64,000 nucleotides of DNA from Psychroserpens damuponensis. GTDB lineage: Bacteria > Bacteroidota > Bacteroidia > Flavobacteriales > Flavobacteriaceae. Location: the NCBI RefSeq assembly GCF_000826655.1, contig NZ_JXJO01000018.1:32169-96168 (forward strand). Reading direction: 5' to 3'. The notes below the pieces were generated by a model that did no database searches, was not told the DNA's origin, and saw nothing but the letters and a program-made list of their open reading frames with translations. Positions within the stretch are counted from its first letter, which is position 1, and each line of letters opens with the position of its first letter. This document shows, piece after piece, positions 1-8,201 of the stretch. Both the position numbers and the translations under genes were made by a program.

Positions 1-105
1 CGTTCCAACATTTACAACTTCCAAACGCTCATGTTGCGTGGTTTTTAAATGGAGAACATCAAACTTTTTGTGCAACCATAAATAGTGTAAAAAATCTTCT
101 TGCAT
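1..105 (-). CDS. DUF2851 family protein, N-terminal fragment
   Basis: Only the first 35 codons lie in the window; the rest of the gene runs off the left edge. The start ATG is the complement of 103-105 and the reading begins MQEDFLHYLWLHKKFD. This opening, followed by a segment with LKTTQHERLEVVNVGT, resembles my memory of the DUF2851 family, a conserved Bacteroidota protein of unknown function whose members start with M-x-E-D-F-L-H-Y-x-W. It is divergent from the DinB-like gene at 163. No function can be given. The call rests on a short N-terminus only. Confidence 0.6.
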   Translation of the reverse strand, partial: MQEDFLHYLWLHKKFDVLHLKTTQHERLEVVNVGT

Positions 106-162
106 TTTTAAATGTATGAATTCTAATTTTTTATACTCAATTTTATTTCGTTTTTTTAGATT

Positions 163-630
163 ATGGATATTTCTAAACATTTAGCAACACATTTAAGAGG
201 TGTGTTTTTTGGCGGTAATTGGACGAGTGTTAACCTTAAAGATCAATTGACAACTACCTCATGGGAAGATGCCAATTTTAAGGTCAAAAACGCAAACACG
301 ATACTAGCGCTCACCTTTCATATTGGGTATTACATCACAGGTGTGTTAGAAGTTTTTAAAGGCAAACCATTAGAAATTAAGGACAAATACAGTTATGATC
401 ATTCTAAAATTACGTGTGATGAGGATTGGAAAGCACATTGCAATTCTATTTTAAATGCTGCGGAAATGTTATCACAACACATTGAAGCCTTAAAAGAAGA
501 TACGGTTTGGAGCGATTTTGAAGATGCTAAATACGGAAACTATTATAGTAATATAGCCGGAATTATTGAGCATACACATTATCATTTGGGACAGATTGTT
601 TTGGTAAAGAAGATATTGAGAGCTCATTAG
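163..630 (+). CDS. DinB-like four-helix bundle protein
   Basis: A 155-residue cytoplasmic protein predicted to be mostly helical, with no signal peptide. Spaced histidines fit the DinB/YfiT superfamily metal triad: a His in LTFHIGYY (about residue 53) and a C-terminal HTHYHLGQI motif (about residues 137-145). DinB-like proteins are four-helix bundles, often thiol-dependent transferases or metal-dependent hydrolases; the substrate here is unknown. The HxxYHxGQI pattern near the C-terminus is the most characteristic part. It is transcribed alone, divergently from the DUF2851 gene and convergently with the glycosylase-like gene on its right. Confidence 0.6.
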   Translation: MDISKHLATHLRGVFFGGNWTSVNLKDQLTTTSWEDANFKVKNANTILALTFHIGYYITGVLEVFKGKPLEIKDKYSYDHSKITCDEDWKAHCNSILNAAEMLSQHIEALKEDTVWSDFEDAKYGNYYSNIAGIIEHTHYHLGQIVLVKKILRAH

Positions 631-686
631 TTAAAAATCTTCTTAAACGTTTGCAATCAAGTTATTAAGATGTAGATGAATCTTTA

Positions 687-1460
687 TCAAAAAAACTCAC
701 GATACTGCATAACCCTAAAATCAAATGTATTAAAGTTTGGATTACTGGCTTTAAGTTGTTTGTATAATGGATTTCTACTAATTGATATGTTTGCAGCGCC
801 TGATGCAGATATTAATGAGATAGTATTTATTGTTCTTTTACCATTGTGAGCAGCGTGCCACGATTGATGCGCCTTACTATTGTTTTTAGTTTTGTTTTGA
901 GATGTTTCGCTGTGCTCTGAATGCCTAGTACACTCTGAATGACATTGGGTAGGATTGCTCATCAACTCAAACTTATGAACTCTTGGAGTTTCGTTTGAGA
1001 CCAGTTTTAATTTTAAGCTGTAATCCTTTATATGTTTTCTAAAAAAATATTCTGGTCCATTTTTACTATTGCCTCCTGTGAAGAGAAGTGTATCAATATT
1101 TGGATATTGTTTTAAATACCCTATCACATCTCTTAGTTTGATGTTTTGCATTCCTATATCTGAAGCATCGATTTTGTTACGTTCTGCGCTGTCTACAATA
1201 TCACAAACTCCAATTTTGTGTTGAATTAAATAATCTTTTCTTTGGTCTATGGCTTCTTGAGAATTATCGTAGCGCAAATCTAAATTATGGATGTGGTCTA
1301 TAAATTTCCAGAGTGAGTTGTGGTAGCTTCCGTAGCAAAAATCAACATCTCGCTCCAGTAGATTTCCTGTTGTAAATCTTGGAGGTGGCAAGGTTCCAAC
1401 AATGAGTTTTGTGGTGTCTTTTTGTATGAAAGGTTGATATGGATGTTTGTGCAGAAACAT
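687..1460 (-). CDS. Uracil-DNA glycosylase family-like protein with an in-frame repeat insert
   Basis: Resembles the Bacteroidota branch of the uracil-DNA glycosylase superfamily. Visible elements are an early TLPPPRF segment (cf. the glycosylase water-activating loop), CYGSYHNSLWKFID, LFTGGNSKNGPEYFF, and a C-terminal SASGAANISISRNPLYK plus FDFRVMQYREFF. Superfamily members excise damaged bases; the exact substrate is not visible. I chose the ATG at 1460, giving MFLHKHPYQPF, because the 13 residues upstream from 1499 look like translated leader and contain a copy of the ATTTCCGAAG word. Just before the conserved C-terminus lies a Cys/His/Ser-rich stretch (NPTQCHSECTRHSEHSE and following) foreign to the fold, listed separately. 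It sits close behind yaaA on the same strand. Confidence 0.55.
   Translation of the reverse strand: MFLHKHPYQPFIQKDTTKLIVGTLPPPRFTTGNLLERDVDFCYGSYHNSLWKFIDHIHNLDLRYDNSQEAIDQRKDYLIQHKIGVCDIVDSAERNKIDASDIGMQNIKLRDVIGYLKQYPNIDTLLFTGGNSKNGPEYFFRKHIKDYSLKLKLVSNETPRVHKFELMSNPTQCHSECTRHSEHSETSQNKTKNNSKAHQSWHAAHNGKRTINTISLISASGAANISISRNPLYKQLKASNPNFNTFDFRVMQYREFF
899..948 (-). repeat. Dispersed repeat-like insert inside the glycosylase-like gene
   Basis: On the minus strand the segment has two copies of CATTCAGAG about 20 bases apart, then CACAGCGAAACATCTC. This resembles the short intergenic repeats of many Flavobacteriaceae, which carry TGTCATTCAGAGCG and end in GAAAATCTC. Here it is read in frame as CHSECTRHSEHSETS and joins a Lys/Asn/His-rich linker before the conserved C-terminus. 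The frame is kept open, so the element appears to have been absorbed as a surface loop. Identity as a mobile repeat is inferred from memory of the family. Confidence 0.45.
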
Positions 1461-1510
1461 ATAGTTTAGTTTTCCAATTTCCGAAGAAAAAAGAACCAAT
1501 AGTCGTGGTG

Positions 1511-2269
1511 TTATCTCGTAAACACCAACTCATCATCACTAGATAAATTCTCGGTAAAGCGATAATTATCTAAATTAAAACCTTTGATATCATCTATGGT
1601 TTTAGCATTGGTATCAATCACATATCTAGCCATTAACCCTCGCGCTAATTTTGAAAAAATAGCTATGGTTTTGTATTGACCATTTTTTAACTCTTGAAAC
1701 TTAACATTAGTTACAGGTACTTTTAAAGTTTTGGTATCAATAGCTTTAAAGTACTCGTTACTTGCTAGGTTTAAAAACAACTCATCGTCTTTTAATTCTT
1801 CATTTAAGGCCTTTGTGATTTGCTTTTTCCAGAACTCATAGAGGTTTTTGTTTTTACCTACAGGAAATTTGGTACCCATTTCTAATCTATAAGGTTGAAT
1901 GAGATCTAGTGGTTTTAAAATTCCGTAGAGACCAGAAATAATACGTACAGTATCTTGTGCTGTATCTATTTTCTTGTTTTCAATAGTATAGGCATCTAAA
2001 CCGCGATACACATCTCCACTAAAAGCATACATGGCTGGTCTTGCATTGTCTTTAGTAAATGGTAAGGTCCATTCTTGATTGCGTTCATAATTTAATTGAC
2101 CTAAGTTATCTGATATTTTCATCAACTTAGACAAACTCTTAGCAGACTTCTTTTTTAACAACTTATTAATACGCAACGACGCATCTAAAAAGCTGGCTTC
2201 GGTTGATTTTGTTGTTGGTAATTTACTATCGTAATCTAAAGATTTTGCTGGTGATAAAACGAGTTTCAT
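1511..2269 (-). CDS. yaaA: Peroxide stress protein YaaA
   Basis: A 252-residue protein of the YaaA/DUF328 family. The start MKLVLSPAKSLDY is the family signature, followed by NYERNQEW, ARPAMYAFSGDVYRGLDA, RIISGLYGILKPLDLIQPYRLEMGT and NLASNEYFKAI, all in the order and spacing of E. coli YaaA. Known family members lower intracellular free iron and protect DNA and protein under hydrogen peroxide stress; they have a DNA-binding fold related to nucleases. It is full length and cytoplasmic. It lies upstream of the glycosylase-like gene on the same strand, and a link to DNA damage repair is plausible but not shown. Confidence 0.95.
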   Translation of the reverse strand: MKLVLSPAKSLDYDSKLPTTKSTEASFLDASLRINKLLKKKSAKSLSKLMKISDNLGQLNYERNQEWTLPFTKDNARPAMYAFSGDVYRGLDAYTIENKKIDTAQDTVRIISGLYGILKPLDLIQPYRLEMGTKFPVGKNKNLYEFWKKQITKALNEELKDDELFLNLASNEYFKAIDTKTLKVPVTNVKFQELKNGQYKTIAIFSKLARGLMARYVIDTNAKTIDDIKGFNLDNYRFTENLSSDDELVFTR

Positions 2270-2406
2270 ATCTATTGCCCACTACCATGGGTATTTTATA
2301 TAAGGTTAAACACATATTTAGATGTAAAGTTACAATAGTATACTAGACTTTTCAACTCTAGTACTAAAAGAAAAACTATGAACGAATAGCCTAAATTTAT
2401 GACAAC

Positions 2407-3786
2407 TTATTTTTCGAAATGCTCTTTTAAAACCTCCCACTCAAAATTGAGATAGAACTTACTTCTTGCATCTAATGGGTTTGTTGAGTTTTTAAGAATT
2501 TCTAATTTATCTGCAATGAGTTGTTCATTAATTTTCACATCTCTTACTAAACTATTGTGTTGGGTTTCTAGAGAGTCTTTATGCTCTTTATGAACAATAT
2601 TTGAAAAACCATACAAGTAAAATTTAGTACCCAAAGCCTTTTGTTGATGATAGAAAAAGATATCTTCATAACCGTAATTTCCGCAGAACTCTTCATCAAC
2701 ACCAGTGGTTTTCATATACACCTTTTTGGTCATAAAAAACACATTAACATGCGGTCTAACCGGTTCTAGATTAGAAATGGTATTGAATTTAAATACTGCA
2801 TTATTAGGCAGCTTATAATCTACAAGCTTACTTAATAGGTTTTCTGGAAATATAATATCGAGATCTGTAACTATAAATCGTTCTGATTTTGCATATGACA
2901 CACCAAGATTTCTTGCTCCACCTTGATTCCACATAATATCACTTGTCACTCTAATGAGTGTGTAATTTAAAAAAATATCATCTGGAATTTCTACAGGAAT
3001 GGGTGAGTGATCATCAACAAACACAAAATGAATTTGCTTCAATAAATCTCTACTATAACTACTATAAATCGCTATTAATTCTTGTAAAGGGTTAGATTGA
3101 TTGTCTTCTAAATACAACTGAACAACATAACTCAATTTTATAGCGTTAGAATCGTCTTTTTCGTTTTGAGTTTTATCAATAAATTCCTTCTGATTTTCAT
3201 TACTAATAAACTTCTCGCTATCCCATAACGAAATGTCTGCATTATGAAATCCAAATTGTCCATTCCAAGGTTTGTTTTCTACACTAAATTTTTGTGCAAT
3301 TTCTTTTGGTGCAAAAGTTATGCCTTGCGCTTCTAATTCTGGTCTATACGTTTTACAAATTTTGAGGTCTTCAGGGTGATAATCAACAATACGTTTCTCT
3401 TCTTTTAAAATGTGAAGTAATCGTTTTGACCTCAAACTAAATCCGCCATTTCCCATACCCCAAAAACAAGGTGCACCTATATAATCATAATCAAAAAAAT
3501 TATTTGACCAACGATTTGGGTTTATAACAAATCCATCATACTGAAACACCAAAACAAAATCTGTATCAACATATTTATACAGCTCTTTGATCATAAACTC
3601 ACTGTATGCTTCTATTGACGTTATCTGCGGAATTTTAACAACACGACTATCACTAGATTCAAAATGCGTTAGGAGTTTAACAGACTTAAAATTGATAAAT
3701 GTTTCTGAAATATCTGCTGCACAAATTAATCTGTTTAAATCAACACAGTCTACTCCTAATAAGGTTACATTTTCTAAGTTAAGCAT
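2407..3786 (-). CDS. Two-domain glycosyltransferase (DUF5672-like plus GT2-like)
   Basis: 459 residues in two parts. Residues about 1-190 match the DUF5672 type of glycosyltransferase-like domain: FVLVFQYDGFVINP, YDYIGAPCFWGMGNGGFSLRSKRLL, and a later PEDLKICKTYRPELEAQG. Residues about 220-440 look like a GT-A fold family 2 domain, with FVFVDDHSPIPV, NQGGARNLGVSYAKSE, the acidic VTDLDIIFPE (DxD-like) and GYEDIFFYHQ. The product probably adds sugars to a surface glycan or glycoprotein; donor and acceptor are unknown. The start codon overlaps the stop of the upstream family 9 glycosyltransferase by 8 bases, so the two genes are translationally coupled. The fusion of two transferase domains suggests two sequential additions. 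Confidence 0.7.
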   Translation of the reverse strand: MLNLENVTLLGVDCVDLNRLICAADISETFINFKSVKLLTHFESSDSRVVKIPQITSIEAYSEFMIKELYKYVDTDFVLVFQYDGFVINPNRWSNNFFDYDYIGAPCFWGMGNGGFSLRSKRLLHILKEEKRIVDYHPEDLKICKTYRPELEAQGITFAPKEIAQKFSVENKPWNGQFGFHNADISLWDSEKFISNENQKEFIDKTQNEKDDSNAIKLSYVVQLYLEDNQSNPLQELIAIYSSYSRDLLKQIHFVFVDDHSPIPVEIPDDIFLNYTLIRVTSDIMWNQGGARNLGVSYAKSERFIVTDLDIIFPENLLSKLVDYKLPNNAVFKFNTISNLEPVRPHVNVFFMTKKVYMKTTGVDEEFCGNYGYEDIFFYHQQKALGTKFYLYGFSNIVHKEHKDSLETQHNSLVRDVKINEQLIADKLEILKNSTNPLDARSKFYLNFEWEVLKEHFEK

Positions 3787-4963
3787 CGATTTTTGTAGTA
3801 TTATTAAACTCTAATCTTGGGAAAGGCGCAAACACTTGTAATTTAATTAAAGACTGAAATGTCTCGTTAAACTGTAAGGGCATATGCGCTACGGAAATAT
3901 CTTTTTCGGTTAAATTATTGGCTAAAAATTTTCGACTCTCAAAATCTTTAATTTCTAGCAAATATTCATTTGCCTTACTCGCAAAAATATAAGAATCATC
4001 CTCAATTATAATTTCAAAATCCGGATTTAAACAATAAAGATCTGAAGGCGAATTGTATATTTTATGTAACAATTTAAGCAATTGGAAAAACATTTTTTCG
4101 GGCTTCACACTATTTAAACATACACGATCTTCGCAATTAATAATGACATCATAATTACATTTTAGACCACAATTTCCTTTTTTACCCCAAATAAGTTCAA
4201 CCTTTTTTGAGAAAGCTCCCCAAGATCCTGGTCCTGTTGGTCCATAGATTGTAAGTATTGGTATATTAAAGGCACCTGCCAAATGCGTGATACCTGCATC
4301 GTTTCCTATATGAAATTGTGCTCCTGAAACCTCATGTGCAACAGCATCTATATCTCCAGTAATTAATTCAACATTAAGATTATCATTTACAAAATAAGCT
4401 TCTGGATTGGGATCATCTGGTCCAATAATTATTTTAGCAGTATACTCAGGAAATGCGTCATAAATAAGCTCTATCAATTTTGCATAATATGCAATTGGCC
4501 ATGCTTTCAAAATAAAGCCTGCTCCTGGATGTATGGTGTAATATAAATTGGATGCTTTACGTTGTTTAAAAAACGGATAAGGCTTTTTAGATTTTTCTAT
4601 TTCAGAAAACACAGACACAATACCATCCTTGTAATGCTCTATTGAATGTTGTTTAACCCTTTTATGTGTATGGTATTTTATTTGCGGCTTCTTCTCTGCA
4701 GTATTATTAAATCTAGGATAGTTACCTAGCTCAATAATTTCCGTATAATTAGATTCATCTACCAAGTTTTCATCAATAACTATGATGCCATTTAAATGGG
4801 TCGTAAATAATTTAACAAGTCTAGGTTGAGTAGCATAAGTAACTTTGTCAAATTTTTGTTTGAGCATGTATAATGACGGTATTGTAAAAAATATATCACC
4901 TATACCACCATAACTTTTATATACTAAAATTGATGACGTTATATCACTTTTTGAAACGCTCAT
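3779..4963 (-). CDS. Glycosyltransferase family 9 (heptosyltransferase-like)
   Basis: 394 residues resembling ADP-heptose:LPS heptosyltransferases. The N-terminal SYGGIGDIFFTIPSL corresponds to the GGxGDxxxxxP loop. The middle has the HPGAGFILKAWPIAYYAKLI motif region, and the C-terminal half shows the nucleotide-sugar site HIGNDAGITHLAGAFNIP followed by TIYGPTGPGSWG. A CGLKCNYDVIINC segment gives a Cys cluster typical of this group. It has no signal peptide and probably acts at the inner membrane face. It is first of a two-gene unit with the coupled two-domain glycosyltransferase. The C-terminal 90 residues extend beyond the core fold and I do not recognise them. Confidence 0.75.
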   Translation of the reverse strand: MSVSKSDITSSILVYKSYGGIGDIFFTIPSLYMLKQKFDKVTYATQPRLVKLFTTHLNGIIVIDENLVDESNYTEIIELGNYPRFNNTAEKKPQIKYHTHKRVKQHSIEHYKDGIVSVFSEIEKSKKPYPFFKQRKASNLYYTIHPGAGFILKAWPIAYYAKLIELIYDAFPEYTAKIIIGPDDPNPEAYFVNDNLNVELITGDIDAVAHEVSGAQFHIGNDAGITHLAGAFNIPILTIYGPTGPGSWGAFSKKVELIWGKKGNCGLKCNYDVIINCEDRVCLNSVKPEKMFFQLLKLLHKIYNSPSDLYCLNPDFEIIIEDDSYIFASKANEYLLEIKDFESRKFLANNLTEKDISVAHMPLQFNETFQSLIKLQVFAPFPRLEFNNTTKIDA

Positions 4964-5010
4964 TTTTGATTTTTAGATTATTAAAATAGAAAGAAACTTA
5001 TATAACATAC

Positions 5011-5059
5011 AAAAGTGTTTTTCAAATCACATACAATAGATCATTTGAAAAACACTTTT
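5011..5059. terminator. Bidirectional intrinsic terminator
   Basis: A perfect 17-bp inverted repeat, AAAAGTGTTTTTCAAAT at 5011-5027 and its complement at 5043-5059, with a 15-base loop. A/T-rich flanks provide a U-run on either strand. It lies downstream of the Asp/Tyr-repeat lipoprotein and just before the glycosyltransferase pair, so it most likely ends transcripts of the lipoprotein gene. Confidence 0.8.
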
Positions 5060-5110
5060 TATTTTTTAGAAAACTAATGTTAATTAGTCCACTTGTATCA
5101 TTTAAAACTA

Positions 5111-5323
5111 CTAGTCTCCGTAGTAACCATCATCATAATAACCATCATCGTAATAGCCATCGTCAAAATATCCATCATCGTAATAACCGTCATCGTAATA
5201 ACCATCATCAAACATAGCATCATCGTCAGATGAACATGATACTGCTGATATACCAACAATACTAGCTACAGATGTAATTGCTAATGCTTGTCCTGATCTC
5301 TTTATAAAGTCTCTTCTTTTCAT
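5111..5323 (-). CDS. Tat-type lipoprotein with tandem DDGYY repeats
   Basis: A 70-residue precursor. Residues 1-30 form a twin-arginine signal (KRRDFIKRSG), a hydrophobic stretch and a lipobox ending ISAVSC, giving a lipoprotein with acylated Cys at about residue 30. The mature part is SSDDD, a short AMFD and then about seven imperfect repeats of Asp-Asp-Gly-Tyr-Tyr. At the DNA level this is a 15-bp tandem array (GATGATGGTTATTAC on the coding strand) with single-base differences. Acidic, Tyr-rich repeats could bind calcium or other cations; no enzyme domain is present. It is monocistronic, between rluD and a strong terminator. A Tat signal on so small a repeat protein is odd, and repeat number may vary. 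Confidence 0.75.
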   Translation of the reverse strand: MKRRDFIKRSGQALAITSVASIVGISAVSCSSDDDAMFDDGYYDDGYYDDGYFDDGYYDDGYYDDGYYGD

Positions 5324-5378
5324 ATTTTATACTAAAATTCTTACTCAAAAATAATATTTTTTTTTACGCTACCAAATT

Positions 5379-6419
5379 CTAATTTGAATCTTTATGTTTT
5401 GCATAATGTCTCCATTTCTCAATACATTGTTGCATATCATCAGGTATTGGACAATCAAAACTCATGTGCTCACCTGTTTTTGGATGCACAAAACCCAGAG
5501 TTCTAGCATGTAAGGCTTGTCGTGGTAATATTTTAAAACAGTTATCTACAAACTGCTTATACTTTGAAAACGTCGTTCCTTTTAATATACGCTCTCCTCC
5601 ATAACGCTCGTCATTAAAAAGCGTATGACCAATATGCTTCATATGCACACGAATTTGGTGTGTACGTCCAGTTTCTAACTTACATGTTACTAAAGTCACA
5701 TAGCCCAAACGCTCAACAACTTTATAGTGTGTTACTGCTGGTTTACCTTTTTCATCTGCTTCGTCGCCTTCAAAAACGGTATTTTGCAATCGGTTTTTGG
5801 GATGACGTCCTATATGACCTTCAATAGTTCCTTCATCTTCATCCATATTTCCCCAAACAATCGCCACATATTCTCGCTCACTAGTTTTATTAAAAAACTG
5901 CTTTGAGAGATGCGTCATGGCAAGTTCTGTTTTAGCAACAACTAACAATCCAGACGTATCTTTATCAATTCTATGAACTAACCCTGGACGCTCACTTGAG
6001 TTATTTGGTAAGTTTTCAAAATGAAAAATTAAGGCATTAATTAAAGTACCAGAATAATTACCATGTCCTGGATGCACGACCATACCTGCAGGTTTATTAA
6101 GTACTAATAATTCATCATCCTCATACACTATATCTAAAGGAATATCCTCAGGTGTCAATAAATTCTCAAAAGGAGGATGCTCAAAAAGCACACGAATTTT
6201 ATCAAAAGGCTTTACCTTATAATTTTGCTTAACCTGAACATCATTTACATAAATACTACCATCTTTTGCTGCTGCCTGAATTTTATTTCGGGTAGCATTC
6301 TCGATGCGATTCATTAAATATTTATCAATGCGTAATGGTGCTTGTCCTTTATCTGCTATAAAGGAATGATGCTCGTACAAATCGTCATCATCTTTCTCTG
6401 TTACTGTGTATTCAGCCAT
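5379..6419 (-). CDS. rluD: 23S rRNA pseudouridine synthase, RluD type
   Basis: 346 residues. An N-terminal S4 RNA-binding domain (about 28-80, RIDKYLMNRIENATRNKIQ) precedes an RluA-family catalytic domain. The catalytic motif HRIDKDTSG is at 149-157, with Asp152 as the expected nucleophile; RTHQIRVHMKHIGH and RQALHARTLGF follow in family order. Known RluD proteins make pseudouridines in helix 69 of 23S rRNA. The first 25 residues are an acidic extension. It starts one base after the stop of the PASTA-domain gene, so the two are an operon. This pairing next to ddl and coaD is common in Flavobacteriaceae in my recollection. Confidence 0.93.
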   Translation of the reverse strand: MAEYTVTEKDDDDLYEHHSFIADKGQAPLRIDKYLMNRIENATRNKIQAAAKDGSIYVNDVQVKQNYKVKPFDKIRVLFEHPPFENLLTPEDIPLDIVYEDDELLVLNKPAGMVVHPGHGNYSGTLINALIFHFENLPNNSSERPGLVHRIDKDTSGLLVVAKTELAMTHLSKQFFNKTSEREYVAIVWGNMDEDEGTIEGHIGRHPKNRLQNTVFEGDEADEKGKPAVTHYKVVERLGYVTLVTCKLETGRTHQIRVHMKHIGHTLFNDERYGGERILKGTTFSKYKQFVDNCFKILPRQALHARTLGFVHPKTGEHMSFDCPIPDDMQQCIEKWRHYAKHKDSN

Positions 6420-6420
6420 T

Positions 6421-6981
6421 TTAGTTGGATCCTCGTTTGCCGTTACCTAAAACAACATCTATTTTTGAAGTTAGCGGAAGCATATCTCCAGCCTTTATAG
6501 TTTCTCCTTGGTACTTAATCGCAATCACTTCTTCCTTACCAATATCATCTACATAAGTAACATTACCTACTTCAAAGCCTAAAGTCTCTAAAGTTGGTTT
6601 GGCCTGTCTAAATGTACGACGTACAATATTTGGTACTGTAACTTTACGATATCCTGACGGATTTAAAGTCAAGTAAATTTTTCTATTTTCTTTAACCTGA
6701 GAACCTGCTGTTGGATATTGCTCAATCACAGAAAACTTAGGATATTTAGGATTATAATTTGCCGAATCTTGAATTTCCATCACCAAATCATTATCGTTTA
6801 ATTCTATTTTTGCTGTCTCTAAAGACTTACCTGTTAACTCTGGCACTTTTATAAACTCACCATGATTAGTCGTGCTCTTTAAGTATTGCATTGTTAAAAA
6901 TACAATAACAGCTAAAGCAATTATTGCTAACCCTATTTGCTTAAAAAATGTTTTACTCTTGATAAATTGTATGAAACTCAT
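6421..6981 (-). CDS. Membrane-anchored PASTA domain protein
   Basis: 186 residues: a short cytoplasmic N-terminus, one transmembrane helix at about 15-32, then two PASTA domains (about 40-110 and 113-183). Repeats show the typical VPxLxGxSLxxAxxxL pattern, e.g. IKVPELTGKSLETAKIEL and VTVPNIVRRTFRQAKPTL. PASTA domains bind muropeptides or beta-lactams in kinases and penicillin-binding proteins; here there is no kinase or transpeptidase domain, so it is probably a periplasmic cell-wall sensor or scaffold. It is the first gene of an operon with rluD and is divergent from ddl, the D-Ala-D-Ala ligase gene, which fits a cell-wall context. Confidence 0.85.
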   Translation of the reverse strand: MSFIQFIKSKTFFKQIGLAIIALAVIVFLTMQYLKSTTNHGEFIKVPELTGKSLETAKIELNDNDLVMEIQDSANYNPKYPKFSVIEQYPTAGSQVKENRKIYLTLNPSGYRKVTVPNIVRRTFRQAKPTLETLGFEVGNVTYVDDIGKEEVIAIKYQGETIKAGDMLPLTSKIDVVLGNGKRGSN

Positions 6982-7172
6982 GTCATATTTTATTGTACGG
7001 CAAATATATAAAAATGAAAGGGTTTTTATAATGACTTAATTTGGTATTTTAGCTTAACTGAAAATAGTATGTTTTTATTACTATTTTTAGTTAAAATTCT
7101 AAATTTACATTTATTTTCTTCGGAAATTGGATACTGAAAAAAAATCAGAACGAAAGTTGAACTAAAAGAGAT

Positions 7173-7188
7173 TCCTGCTTTTGCAGGA
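7173..7188 (+). promoter_or_regulatory. Leader hairpin 6 bases before the ddl start
   Basis: TCCTGC-TTTT-GCAGGA forms a perfect 6-bp stem with a four-base loop, ending 6 bases before the ATG at 7195. It occupies the place where the initiating ribosome would sit and could reduce translation of ddl or act as a binding site. Function is inferred from position only. Confidence 0.4.
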
Positions 7189-7194
7189 CATGTT

Positions 7195-8172
7195 ATGAAA
7201 AAAAATATTGCTATCATTATGGGTGGATATTCTAGCGAATATGAAATATCCCTTAAAAGCGGACAAGTGGTTTACGATACCCTTGACAATACTAAGTACA
7301 ATGCCTATCGTATTCATATCTTTAAAAACAAATGGGTGTTTGTTAATGACATGAATGAAGAATTTCCCATTGATAAAAATGATTTCTCTGTCCTAATTAA
7401 TGAAACCAGAATTCATTTTGATTGCGTTTTTAATGCCATACATGGTTCTCCAGGCGAAGATGGTTTTATGCAAGGTTATTTTGAATTGTTAGGTATGCCA
7501 CATACAAGTTGCAACATGTACCAAGCAGCCTTAACATTTAATAAACGAGATTGCTTAAGCGCTTTAAAGCCGTACGGAATTAAAACAGCCGAATCTTATT
7601 TTGTCAATTTAGGAGACATTATTAACGAGGACGCTATTATCGCTAAAGTTGGATTACCTTGTTTTGTTAAAGCCAATCGTGCTGGTAGTAGCTTCGGTAT
7701 TTCTAAAGTGTATAAAAAAGAAGACCTTCAAAAAGCACTAGACGTCGCTTTTAAGGAAGATGACGAAGTTATTATAGAGTCATTTCTTGATGGTATTGAA
7801 GTTTCGGTAGGTGTCATAAATTACAAAGAAGAAACCCTTGTTTTACCGCTTACTGAAATCGTTTCAGAAAACGACTTTTTTGATTACGAAGCTAAATACT
7901 TAGGAAAATCTCAAGAAATCACACCTGCTAGAATTGATGAGGACAAAGCAGAACTCGTAAGAGCACTTGCTAAAAAAGTATATAATGTGCTAAAAATTAA
8001 AGGGTTTAGCCGAAGCGAATATATTTTTAAAAATGGAGAACCTCACCTTTTAGAAGTCAATACTGTTCCTGGATTAACTGCAGCAAGTATTTTACCTCAA
8101 CAGGCTCAAAAAGCCGGAATTAGTATGAGCGACTTGTTTGAAAATGCAATTGAATCTTCACTCCATAAATAA
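7195..8172 (+). CDS. ddl: D-alanine--D-alanine ligase
   Basis: 325 residues, an ATP-grasp ligase that joins two D-alanines for peptidoglycan precursors in the cytoplasm. The N-terminus has NIAIIMGGYSSEYEISLKSG with the conserved Glu and Ser. NAIHGSPGEDGFMQGYFELL follows at about 80-100. The ATP-grasp core shows CFVKANRAGSSFGISKV and VIIESFLDGIEVSVG, and the C-terminal substrate and Mg site is LLEVNTVPGLTAASILPQQ. Length is normal. It heads a short operon with coaD (30-base gap), divergent from the PASTA/rluD pair, which clusters cell-envelope functions. A 6-bp hairpin sits just before the start codon. Confidence 0.95.
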   Translation: MKKNIAIIMGGYSSEYEISLKSGQVVYDTLDNTKYNAYRIHIFKNKWVFVNDMNEEFPIDKNDFSVLINETRIHFDCVFNAIHGSPGEDGFMQGYFELLGMPHTSCNMYQAALTFNKRDCLSALKPYGIKTAESYFVNLGDIINEDAIIAKVGLPCFVKANRAGSSFGISKVYKKEDLQKALDVAFKEDDEVIIESFLDGIEVSVGVINYKEETLVLPLTEIVSENDFFDYEAKYLGKSQEITPARIDEDKAELVRALAKKVYNVLKIKGFSRSEYIFKNGEPHLLEVNTVPGLTAASILPQQAQKAGISMSDLFENAIESSLHK

Positions 8173-8201
8173 TAATTATCTTTGATAGCAGAAATCAAAC
8201 T

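Noticed and set aside
640..656. TTAAACGTTTGC resembling a LacI operator behind the DinB-like gene
   Set aside because: It lies between two convergent gene ends with no promoter or regulator near; probably chance.
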